Of a stretch of DNA of 24,134 nucleotides, positions 6,815 through 14,181 are shown piece after piece; position 1 is the first letter of the stretch, and every line of letters starts with the position of its first letter. The translations under genes were made by a program, and so were the position numbers. Under the pieces are notes generated by a model. The model was not told the DNA's origin. It saw nothing but the letters and a program-made list of their open reading frames with translations, and did no database searches. Source of the DNA: Alphaproteobacteria bacterium (GTDB taxonomy: Bacteria; Pseudomonadota; Alphaproteobacteria; Puniceispirillales; UBA1172); contig JAGWAQ010000005.1 in the NCBI GenBank assembly GCA_021296375.1, positions 1 through 24,134 on the forward strand, given 5' to 3'.

Positions 6815-8376
6815 TGCGTATGTTTGATATCATTTCGAGAAAACTCAAATCCCTCTTTGCGCCGGTGGCAGAAGAGCCGGTGGATGATAATGTCGAGATC
6901 GTCGACGCCGAAAGCGTTGATCCGAAAGCGCCACTCGAACAGCCAGAAGATAATGACGGCGAAGATGAGGCCGCCAATAGCGGGCCTTTCGGGTGGCTGA
7001 AAAACTGGTGGATTGGCCGCAAACGGGCGGTTTACCATTTCTTTGTGCCGCAACCTATTCTGGTGCCAGCCCAGCTGGTGACGCCGGAGGTTGATTTCGA
7101 CGATGCCCAGACCACCAAACCCCTGAAAGGCCAGATGATCTATATCAGCATCGGGGTGTTCTTTATCGTCGCCGTGGCCTGGGCCAGTCTTGCCCAGATT
7201 GATGAGGTGGTGCGTGCCGAAGCCATGGTGGTGCCGTCGGAAAATGTCCAGGTGGTGCAATCGCGGTTGCCGGGGTCAGTGGTGGAGATCACCGCCAGCC
7301 TTGGGGATCGGGTGTATAAAGGTGATGTTTTGTTCAAGATTGAGGACGAAGACGTGATCGCCAATTTTGCCGATAACGAAATCCAGCGGCTGACGGCGCG
7401 GGCCGGGATTATTCGTCTTGAAGCGGAACGGGCGGGGCTTGAAAATATTGTCTTCCCGTCGGAACTGGTGGCCGCCGCCCCTGAAATTGTGGCGCAGGAA
7501 AAAGCCTTGTTTGAAGGACGTCTTATCGCCAAGAAAGGTGAACGTGACGTGCTGATCCAGGAAAGCGAAAGCCTGCGTCGGGGGATCGAGGAACGCGAAG
7601 CGGAAGCGAAACTGGCGGAACGCCAATTGCTGAATATCGAGCAGGAACGTGAGATTATCGCCCCTCTGGTGGAGCGCGGGTTTGAGCCAAAGCTGGCCCT
7701 GTTGTCCATCGACGCCAGGATTGAAGATGTCATGGGGCGCAAGACCCTGGCGGAACTCGCCGCCCGCCGCATGCGGTCTGACCTTGAAGCGCAATCCCGC
7801 AAGCTGACGTCCCTTGATAACCGTTACCGTGCCGATGCCGAAACCCAACTGGTTGAAATGCGCACGCTTGCGGCGCAGACCGAAGCCCGGCTCGATGCCC
7901 TGCAAGGCAAGGTCGCCTATGCCGAGGTCAAGGCCCCGACGGACGGGACGATCTCTGCCGTGCATGTCAAAACTGTTGGCGCGGTGATCGATGCCGGTTC
8001 CGTGCTGGCGGAAGTTGTTCCCGATGAAGAAGAGGTGACGTTGCGGGCGCAGGTGATGCTGGATGATGTCGCCAAGATCGAGGTTGGCCAGCGGGTGCGG
8101 GTGTCGCTTTCGGCCTTTGATGTGTCGCGCTATGGCGCCCTTGACGGGGTGGTGGAGCAAATCGCCTCAAACAGCACCCAGGAAGACAATCAGCTGCCGT
8201 ATTTTGTCACCATGGTGAATATTCCGGAACCGGTGTTCCCGAATTCCGGCTTCCGGCCGGAAATTACCCCGGGCATGGGGGCTGTTGTGGATGTGCTGGG
8301 GGACAAGCGCACCGTGCTTGGCTATATCCTGTCCCCGATCCAGCGCGCCCAGAGCATCGCCTTTCGGGAAAAATAA
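6814..8376 (+). CDS. HlyD-family periplasmic adaptor of the type I secretion system
   Basis: This membrane-fusion protein links the exporter to the outer membrane channel. It is 520 residues long, against roughly 390-480 for most relatives. The extra length is N-terminal: about 105 cytoplasmic residues precede the single membrane segment (about 107-127). They include a very acidic stretch (20-54) and an aromatic, basic patch (WLKNWWIGRKR, 61-71). The periplasmic part has a lipoyl-like half (about 145-178), a long coiled coil (about 185-365), the second lipoyl half (about 368-403), a beta-barrel, and the C-terminal family signature TPGMGAVVDVLGDKRTVLGYILSPI (485-509). The gene overlaps the exporter stop by one base and ends 22 bp before a strong terminator, so it closes the operon. 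Confidence 0.93.
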   Translation: MRMFDIISRKLKSLFAPVAEEPVDDNVEIVDAESVDPKAPLEQPEDNDGEDEAANSGPFGWLKNWWIGRKRAVYHFFVPQPILVPAQLVTPEVDFDDAQTTKPLKGQMIYISIGVFFIVAVAWASLAQIDEVVRAEAMVVPSENVQVVQSRLPGSVVEITASLGDRVYKGDVLFKIEDEDVIANFADNEIQRLTARAGIIRLEAERAGLENIVFPSELVAAAPEIVAQEKALFEGRLIAKKGERDVLIQESESLRRGIEEREAEAKLAERQLLNIEQEREIIAPLVERGFEPKLALLSIDARIEDVMGRKTLAELAARRMRSDLEAQSRKLTSLDNRYRADAETQLVEMRTLAAQTEARLDALQGKVAYAEVKAPTDGTISAVHVKTVGAVIDAGSVLAEVVPDEEEVTLRAQVMLDDVAKIEVGQRVRVSLSAFDVSRYGALDGVVEQIASNSTQEDNQLPYFVTMVNIPEPVFPNSGFRPEITPGMGAVVDVLGDKRTVLGYILSPIQRAQSIAFREK

Positions 8377-8398
8377 ACCGCCCCACCAAACGTGAACA

Positions 8399-8436
8399 GG
8401 CAAGCCCGCGACCGTCGCTTTGGGCTTGCCTTTTTT
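8399..8436 (+). terminator. Rho-independent terminator of the secretion operon
   Basis: GGCAAGCCC (8399-8407) pairs perfectly with GGGCTTGCC (8422-8430). The loop can pair further (GCGA with TCGC). Six T residues follow at 8431-8436. It lies 22 bp after the HlyD-like stop codon. Confidence 0.93.
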
Positions 8437-8449
8437 ATGCGCTTGCTTT

Positions 8450-8467
8450 CATTCTTGATAAAGAATG
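8450..8467 (+). promoter_or_regulatory. Small inverted repeat just upstream of the ureohydrolase ribosome-binding site
   Basis: CATTCTT-GATA-AAGAATG is a perfect seven-bp stem with a four-base loop. It lies seven bases before the AGGAG (8474-8478) of the next gene. It could be an mRNA hairpin affecting translation or a repressor operator. Confidence 0.45.
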
Positions 8468-8484
8468 CGGAAAAGGAGCAGGTG

Positions 8485-9444
8485 ATGTCATCACATGGCT
8501 ATGCGTCGGGACGTTTGAATTTGCCTTTTGTCGGGCTGTGCAGTTTTGGCAAATACCCTTATCAGGGGGATTGGGATGCGATTGACGCGGATGTCGCGGT
8601 ATTGGGCGCGCCGTTTGATTTCGGCACGCAATATCGCCCCGGGGCAAGGTTTGGCCCCCGCGCCATCCGCGAAGCCTCAACCCTGTTTTCCTTTGGTCAC
8701 GCGGGTGCTTATGACCATGAAGATGACATCACCTATCTGCTGGCGGAACATGGCCGGATCGTTGATATCGGTGACGCGGATATTGTCCATACCGACACCG
8801 AACAAAGCCACGCCAATATTGAAGCCGGGGTGCGGGCCATTCTGAAGGCGGGCGCCATGCCGGTGGTGCTGGGGGGTGATCATTCCGTGAATATCCCGTG
8901 CATCAATGCCTTTAGCGACTAAGAGCCGTTCCACCTGGTGCAGGTCGATGCCCATCTTGATTTCGTTGATGAACGCCACGGTGTCACCGCCGGTCATGGC
9001 AACCCCATGCGGCGGGCGGCGGAAAAAGATTACGTCACGGGGCTCAGCCAGATCGGCATTCGCAATGTGTCCTCGACCGCCAGGGAAGGCTATGACGACG
9101 CCCGTTCCTTTGGCAGTGACATCATGTCAGTCAGGCAGTTCCGCGCCATGGGGGTTCAGGCGGTGCTTGACCGCATTCCCCCAGGCAAGCGCTATTATGT
9201 CACCATTGATATCGACGGGTTTGACCCGTCGATCGCCCCCGGCACCGGCACCCCCAGCCATGGCGGTTTTCTCTATTACGAAATTCTTGAACTTATGGAC
9301 GGGCTGGCGCGGCGCGGCGATATCATCGGCATGGACCTGGTGGAAGTGGCGCCGGATTACGACCAGACCGGATCAACCGCAACCCTGGCCGCGCAAATTC
9401 TGCTTAATACCATCGGCCGCGTGCTTTACCATCGCCAGAAGTAA
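8485..9444 (+). pseudogene. Agmatinase/guanidino-acid ureohydrolase, interrupted by in-frame TAA
   Basis: Ureohydrolases hydrolyse agmatine, guanidinobutyrate or a similar guanidino compound to urea and an amine, using two Mn ions. The ATG at 8485 has AGGAG six bases upstream. The frame runs 145 codons, meets TAA at 8920-8922, and continues uninterrupted to the TAA at 9442-9444. Across the whole 320-codon frame the metal ligands are present: GGDHS (His133), then, beyond the stop, DAHLD (Asp155, His157, Asp159) and DIDGFD (Asp242, Asp244). The 145-residue product would therefore lack most of the active site. Overall length equals the normal family length, so only one codon appears changed. The exact substrate (agmatine, guanidinobutyrate or guanidinopropionate) cannot be told. 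It lies just upstream of a polyamine-type importer. Confidence 0.9.
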
Positions 9445-9450
9445 GCTGAC

Positions 9451-9472
9451 ATGGGTATAGTATGGGCATATT
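9451..9472. repeat. 11-bp tandem duplication after the ureohydrolase
   Basis: ATGGGTATAGT (9451-9461) is followed directly by ATGGGCATATT (9462-9472), 9 of 11 bases identical. Short, but it matches the boundary repeat habit. Confidence 0.55.
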
Positions 9473-9491
9473 GCGATTATATTATTCGCAA
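9471..9491. promoter_or_regulatory. Inverted repeat TTGCGA-N9-TCGCAA in the importer promoter region
   Basis: A perfect six-bp inverted repeat around TTATATTAT, with 21 bp between outer edges, as expected for a dimeric repressor. It lies 90 bp before the ATPase start. TTGACA (9513-9518) and AT-rich DNA follow, but I cannot fit a confident -35/-10 pair. Confidence 0.45.
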
Positions 9492-9581
9492 AACCCGTGC
9501 TATAGTCGCGAATTGACAATATAATAGAGTTTAACGAGGCATAATTGCCGTCACGAATTTGATAATGCCAATAGGGATGAC

Positions 9582-10676
9582 ATGTCTAAATCTTCTCCTT
9601 TCGTTCGTTACGAGAACGTCCAAAAAAGTTACGATGGCGAAACCCTGGTTGTAAAAAACCTCAACCTTGATATCGCCAAAGGTGAGTTTGTCACCATGCT
9701 CGGGCCGTCAGGTTCCGGCAAGACGACGTGCCTGATGATGCTGGCGGGGTTTGAAACCGCCACCCATGGCAACATCATGCTGGACGGCAACCCGATTAAT
9801 GACATCCCGCCCCACAAGCGCGGCATTGGCATGGTGTTCCAGAATTACGCGCTGTTCCCGCATATGACCGTCAATGAAAACCTCGCCTTTCCGCTCAATG
9901 TCCGCAAGATGGACAAGGCCGATACCGAAGCCAAGGTTCGCCGCGCCCTTGATATGGTGCAGATGGGCCAGTTCGGTGATCGCCGCCCCGGCCAGCTTTC
10001 CGGTGGTCAGCAGCAGCGTGTTGCCTTGGCGCGGGCGCTGGTGTTTGAGCCTGAGCTTGTCCTGATGGATGAACCGCTTGGCGCGCTCGACAAGCAATTG
10101 CGTGAACACATGCAGTATGAAATCAAGCATATCCATGAATCCCTCGGGGTCACCGTGGTGTACGTGACCCACGATCAGTCGGAAGCCCTGACCATGTCGA
10201 ACCGCATCGCGGTGTTTGATGATGGCGTGATCCAGCAGTTGGCTGATCCGGTGACGCTTTACGAAAAGCCCGACAATTCTTTCGTTGCGCAGTTCATCGG
10301 TGAAAACAACAAGCTGAACGGCACTGTCGGGACGGTATCAAAAGGCGTAACCTCTGTTGATCTCGGCAAATACGGCAAGATCAAAGCCGCCGCCGTGAAC
10401 GTCAGCAAAGGCGACAAGACGACGGTTTCCCTGCGTCCTGAGCGCATTAAGTTTACCGCCAAGAAGCCCGCCGCCGCCACCCCGTCGCTTGAAGCGAAGG
10501 TTGAAGAGCTGATCTACCTCGGGGATCACATCCGGTGCCGGCTCAATGTGGCGGGCAATGACGAATTTATCGTCAAAGTGCCAAACTCCAGCGTCAGCGC
10601 TGATCTGAAGCCTGGCAAAAAGGGCTATGTCAGCTGGAAAACCGAAGATTGCCGCGCCCTTGATTTCGCCGGTTAA
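9582..10676 (+). CDS. Polyamine-type ABC importer ATPase (PotA-like)
   Basis: This 364-residue cytoplasmic ATPase would energise uptake through the two permeases encoded next. Motifs are canonical: Walker A GPSGSGKT (41-48), Q-loop Gln87 (FQNYALFPHMTV), signature LSGGQQQR (139-146), Walker B LVLMDE (159-164), and H-loop His197 in YVTHDQSEALTMS. A TOBE-like regulatory domain occupies about 240-364. The ATG has AGGGA six bases upstream. The gene starts 137 bp after the ureohydrolase and is followed 25 bp later by the first permease. Similarity is to spermidine/putrescine importers. Because enzymes of guanidino metabolism lie nearby, a guanidino compound is a possible alternative substrate, but sequence alone does not decide it. 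Confidence 0.92.
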   Translation: MSKSSPFVRYENVQKSYDGETLVVKNLNLDIAKGEFVTMLGPSGSGKTTCLMMLAGFETATHGNIMLDGNPINDIPPHKRGIGMVFQNYALFPHMTVNENLAFPLNVRKMDKADTEAKVRRALDMVQMGQFGDRRPGQLSGGQQQRVALARALVFEPELVLMDEPLGALDKQLREHMQYEIKHIHESLGVTVVYVTHDQSEALTMSNRIAVFDDGVIQQLADPVTLYEKPDNSFVAQFIGENNKLNGTVGTVSKGVTSVDLGKYGKIKAAAVNVSKGDKTTVSLRPERIKFTAKKPAAATPSLEAKVEELIYLGDHIRCRLNVAGNDEFIVKVPNSSVSADLKPGKKGYVSWKTEDCRALDFAG

Positions 10677-10701
10677 CCTCAGTCAGAGATAGGATCACAC
10701 G

Positions 10702-11955
10702 ATGTCAGCATCTGAACCATCTGCACCTCTCCTGACCCAAGACGGGGTGCCGCTCAAGGTCAGCCTGAGGAAGTCCCAACGGCGCCTGAAAACCCGCGCC
10801 TTTATGCTGGTCTTCCCGCTTCTGGCCTTCATCACCATCAGCTTTCTCGTGCCGATTGGCAGTCTCTTCACCCGTTCGGTTGATGACAAGCTGGTCAATG
10901 AAGTCCTGCCGCGGACCTTTGCGGAACTGGAAAACTGGGATGGCCAGAACCTCCCTGATGAGCCGCTTTACGAGGCCATGTTCCTTGACCTGAAGACCGC
11001 TGAAAAAATTCAGATCGGGCGCGTCAGCACCCGCATGAACTATGAAAAATCCGGCTGGAAAAGCCTGATCAAGAAAACCGTCCGCAAGATGAAGACCATC
11101 GACAGCGGCCCTTACAAGGACCAGATGATCAAGATTCACAAGCGCTGGGGGCAGATTGATTACTGGCGGTCACTGTCGGCCATGAAAGACCCCTACACCA
11201 TGGGGTATTACCTGAATTCCGTTGACCTGAAATATGGCTACAACAAAACCATCATCGAACAGCCGGAAAACCGTCAGGTCTATATCCTGCTGTGGAAGCG
11301 GACCTTGCTGGTGTCCCTGCTGGTGACGGTGTTCTGCCTTGTGCTGGGCTATCCTGTTGCGCATTTGCTGGCGACCCTGCCGGTGAGCAAGTCCAACCTG
11401 TTGATGATCTGTGTGTTGATTCCGTTCTGGACATCCCTGCTGGTGCGAATCGTCGCCTGGATGGTGATGCTGCAGCAGGAAGGGGTGGTCAACGATACCC
11501 TGGTCTGGCTCGGTCTGCCGGAAGATTTGCGCCTGCCGATGATGTATAATTTCACCGGCACCTTGATTGTGATGACGCAGATTTTGCTGCCGTTCATGAT
11601 CCTGCCGATTTACAGCGTCATGAAAACAATTCCGCCAAGCTATATGCGGGCGGCGCAGAACCTTGGGGCGACGCCCTCGCTGGCGTTTGTCAAAGTCTAC
11701 CTGCCGCAAACTCTGCCCGGGGAAGGGGCGGGCAGTATTCTGGTGATCATCGTCGCGATTGGCTATTACATCACGCCGGAACTGGTGGGGGGCAAAGACG
11801 GCCGCCTGATCGGGAATTTCATCGCTTTCCATATGCAAAACACCCTCAACTGGGGTCTTGCGGCGGCGATGGGTGTGGTTCTGCTGGCCGGGATTCTGAT
11901 CCTCTACTGGCTCTATGACAAGATTGTCGGTATCGACAACATGAAGATGGGGTAA
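10702..11955 (+). CDS. Polyamine-type ABC importer permease 1 (PotB-like) with long periplasmic loop
   Basis: An inner membrane permease of 417 residues, well above the roughly 280-310 of PotB. The extra length is a soluble, charged insertion between the first membrane helix (about 33-54) and the second (about 199-224), so nearly 145 residues probably face the periplasm. The remaining helices lie near 231-256, 282-305, 342-357 and 384-405. The coupling EAA-like loop is RAAQNLGATPSLAFVKVYLPQTLPG (316-340). The ATG is preceded by AGGA at seven bases. The next permease begins three bases after the stop, so they are co-translated. The loop could touch the substrate or replace part of a binding protein; this is speculation. 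Confidence 0.9.
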   Translation: MSASEPSAPLLTQDGVPLKVSLRKSQRRLKTRAFMLVFPLLAFITISFLVPIGSLFTRSVDDKLVNEVLPRTFAELENWDGQNLPDEPLYEAMFLDLKTAEKIQIGRVSTRMNYEKSGWKSLIKKTVRKMKTIDSGPYKDQMIKIHKRWGQIDYWRSLSAMKDPYTMGYYLNSVDLKYGYNKTIIEQPENRQVYILLWKRTLLVSLLVTVFCLVLGYPVAHLLATLPVSKSNLLMICVLIPFWTSLLVRIVAWMVMLQQEGVVNDTLVWLGLPEDLRLPMMYNFTGTLIVMTQILLPFMILPIYSVMKTIPPSYMRAAQNLGATPSLAFVKVYLPQTLPGEGAGSILVIIVAIGYYITPELVGGKDGRLIGNFIAFHMQNTLNWGLAAAMGVVLLAGILILYWLYDKIVGIDNMKMG

Positions 11956-11958
11956 ACC

Positions 11959-12840
11959 ATGGCTCTTCCTGTATACGCAACGCCGGCGCAGAAAATCTGG
12001 CATTACACCTACCTGGCGATCTGTTCCATGGTGCTGTTCTTCCTGGTAGCGCCATTGATCGTGGTTATACCGCTGTCCTTTACCAACGGCGTGTTCCTGA
12101 GCTTTACGCCGGAAATGCTGTCGTTCAGCCCTGAAGGCTTCTCGCTCAAATGGTATAAAAACATGCTGGGGATGTGCAATGACCCCAGCATCAAGACCAT
12201 GTGTTCCGATAAATGGAAAACCGGCGCGATCAACTCCGCCATTATTGCGATCGCGGCGACAGCCTTGTCGACCAGCCTCGGGACGATGGCGGCCATTGTT
12301 TTGTCCAATCCGCTGATGGCGTTCCGCAAGCTCTTGATGGCGACCTTGATCTCGCCATTGATTGTGCCGCTGATCATCACCGCTTCGGGGATGTTCCTGT
12401 TCTACGCCAAAGTCAATCTGATCGGCACTTACACCGGCCTTATTCTGGCCCATGCCGCGCTTGGCACGCCATTTGTGGTGATCACGGTAACGGCGACCCT
12501 GACGGGGTTTGACCATAACCTGACCCGCGCGTCCCAGAATCTCGGGGCCGGGGTGCTGACGACTTTCTTCAAGGTCCAGATGCCGTTGATTCTCCCCGGG
12601 GTGATCTCCGGCGGGTTGTTCGCCTTCATCACGTCATTTGATGAAGTGGTGGTGGTGCTGTTCATGGGGGGGCCTGAAACCGTCACCTTGCCGCGGCAGA
12701 TGTGGTCGGGAATCCGCCAGGAAATCAGCCCAACTATCCTTGCGGCGGCAACATGCCTTGTGTTGATTTCGATCTTGCTCCTGACGACACTTGAGCTACT
12801 TCGTCGCAGAAGCGATAGACTGCGTGGCATTAAAGGCTGA
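11959..12840 (+). CDS. Polyamine-type ABC importer permease 2 (PotC-like)
   Basis: The 293-residue inner membrane permease partners the previous one. The first helix is at about 18-42. A short periplasmic stretch with two cysteines (CNDPSIKTMC) follows, and the remaining helices begin at about 89. The EAA loop reads RASQNLGAGVLTTFFKVQMPLILPG, followed by the typical SFDEVVVVLFMGG segment. The gene starts three bases after the first permease stops. No periplasmic binding protein gene follows; the next gene, 46 bp on, is hemA. The solute-binding partner must be encoded elsewhere, possibly upstream of this window. Confidence 0.92.
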   Translation: MALPVYATPAQKIWHYTYLAICSMVLFFLVAPLIVVIPLSFTNGVFLSFTPEMLSFSPEGFSLKWYKNMLGMCNDPSIKTMCSDKWKTGAINSAIIAIAATALSTSLGTMAAIVLSNPLMAFRKLLMATLISPLIVPLIITASGMFLFYAKVNLIGTYTGLILAHAALGTPFVVITVTATLTGFDHNLTRASQNLGAGVLTTFFKVQMPLILPGVISGGLFAFITSFDEVVVVLFMGGPETVTLPRQMWSGIRQEISPTILAAATCLVLISILLLTTLELLRRRSDRLRGIKG

Positions 12841-12886
12841 TTAGTGGCATAGTCACCGCATTGATGCAGTTTGCGAGGGGAATCCT

Positions 12887-14116
12887 TTGGGGTCTCGTTA
12901 CGACGACATATTTGCGGCAAGCCTTGATTCGCTGAAATCGGAAAACCGGTACCGGTATTTCGTGGAAATCGAACGCCGGGCTGGTCAGCACCCTGTTGCC
13001 CGCTGGCACGCGCCAGACGGCCCACGGGATGTTATTGTCTGGTGTTCAAATGACTATCTCGGCATGGGGCAGAAAGATGTTGTCACCGATGCCATGGCCC
13101 ATGCCGTCAAGACGCAGGGCGCTGGCGCGGGCGGAACCCGCAATATCTCCGGCACGACCCAGCCGCTGGTCGAGCTTGAAAAAGAGCTGGCCAACCTGCA
13201 CGGCAAAGAACGCGCGCTGATCTTCACCTCCGGTTATGTCGCCAATGAAGCGAGCATCTCAACCCTGGTGAAACTGCTCGGCGACGTTAAGGTGTTTTCC
13301 GACGCCATGAACCATTCGTCGATCATCAGCGGCATCCGCAACAGCAAGGCGGATAAAGCGATTTTCCGGCATAATGACGTCGCGCATCTCGAAGAGCTGT
13401 TGGCGGCGGAACCGCTTGATCGCCCCAAGCTCATCATTTTTGAGAGCGTCTATTCCATGGATGGCGACACCGGCCCCATCGCGGCGATCTGTGATCTGGC
13501 GGAAAAATACAACGCCCTGACCTATATTGATGAAGTCCATGCCGTCGGCATGTATGGCGCTGAAGGTGGCGGCGTGGCTGAACGCGAAGGCCTGTCCCAC
13601 CGGATTGATGTTATTCAGGGCTCTTTTGGCAAGGCGATCGGCGTCATGGGCGGTTACATCGCGTCCTCAGATCTGTTGTGCGACGCCGTGCGTTCCCATG
13701 GGTCGGGCTTTATTTTCACCACCGCGATCCCGCCGGGGCTGGCGGCGGGGGCGCTGGCGTCGATCCGCTATCTGCGCAAATCCAGCAATGAAAGACTCGG
13801 CCAACAGCGCAATGTTGCCCTGCTCAAAAAACTGCTGACGGAAGAAGGCTTTGATGTCTTGCCCGGCGATACCCATATCGTGCCGGTGATGGTGCGTGAC
13901 CCGGCCCTGTGCCTTGCCATCACCTCGCATTTGCTTGACCAGCACGGGATGTATATCCAGCCGATCAATTACCCGACGGTGGCGAAAGGCACGGAACGCT
14001 TGCGAATCACCCCGGGGCCGCTTCATTCCGAACAGATGATCATTGATCTGGTGGCGGCATTGAAAGACAGTTTTGCCTATTGCACCAAGCAGCACGGGGC
14101 CAGCCGCACGGCCTGA
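12887..14116 (+). CDS. hemA: 5-aminolevulinate synthase
   Basis: ALAS condenses succinyl-CoA with glycine using pyridoxal phosphate, the first step of haem synthesis by the C4 route typical of alphaproteobacteria. The 409-residue protein has the family N-terminus (ENRYRYFVEIERRAG), the CSNDYLGMG glycine-site region (53-61), GAGAGGTRNISGT (78-90), DEVHAVGMYG (215-224) and the PLP lysine at Lys249. The lysine motif reads QGSFGKAIGVMGG, against the commoner GT(L/F)(A/G)KAFG. The C-terminal INYPTVAKGTERLRITPGPLH is diagnostic of ALAS rather than the related AONS or KBL. The start is a TTG at 12887 with GAGGGG seven bases before it; no in-frame ATG fits. It follows the importer genes by 46 bp, perhaps by read-through. 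Confidence 0.96.
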   Translation: MGSRYDDIFAASLDSLKSENRYRYFVEIERRAGQHPVARWHAPDGPRDVIVWCSNDYLGMGQKDVVTDAMAHAVKTQGAGAGGTRNISGTTQPLVELEKELANLHGKERALIFTSGYVANEASISTLVKLLGDVKVFSDAMNHSSIISGIRNSKADKAIFRHNDVAHLEELLAAEPLDRPKLIIFESVYSMDGDTGPIAAICDLAEKYNALTYIDEVHAVGMYGAEGGGVAEREGLSHRIDVIQGSFGKAIGVMGGYIASSDLLCDAVRSHGSGFIFTTAIPPGLAAGALASIRYLRKSSNERLGQQRNVALLKKLLTEEGFDVLPGDTHIVPVMVRDPALCLAITSHLLDQHGMYIQPINYPTVAKGTERLRITPGPLHSEQMIIDLVAALKDSFAYCTKQHGASRTA

Positions 14117-14129
14117 ACTTCGCCTCGGC

Positions 14130-14174
14130 CCTCATCCTGATGTGAGCCTCATCCTGATTTGCCCTCATCCTGAT
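14130..14174. repeat. Three copies of CCTCATCCTGAT, 16-17-bp period
   Basis: Exact 12-mers at 14130-14141, 14147-14158 and 14163-14174 fill the 65-bp gap between the convergent hemA and M23 peptidase genes. No hairpin terminator is visible there. Confidence 0.9.
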
Positions 14175-14181
14175 GGGGCCG

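Noticed and set aside
8392..8484. Upstream extension of the ureohydrolase frame
   Set aside because: It runs through the terminator hairpin of the previous operon; the ATG at 8485 has a good ribosome-binding site and fits the family start.
101..8922. Genome-wide reassignment of TAA to sense
   Set aside because: TAA is the natural stop for several intact genes here (for example at 5088-5090, 8374-8376, 10674-10676 and 11953-11955), with family-normal protein lengths.
9513..9525. TTGACA followed closely by TATAAT-like sequence before the importer
   Set aside because: The two elements are almost adjacent, so they cannot form a normal -35/-10 pair; other pairings give spacers that are too long.
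11170..12516. 448-residue open frame antisense to the importer permeases
   Set aside because: It covers two well-defined permease genes; its composition (Gln, His, Arg-rich) is typical of a shadow frame.
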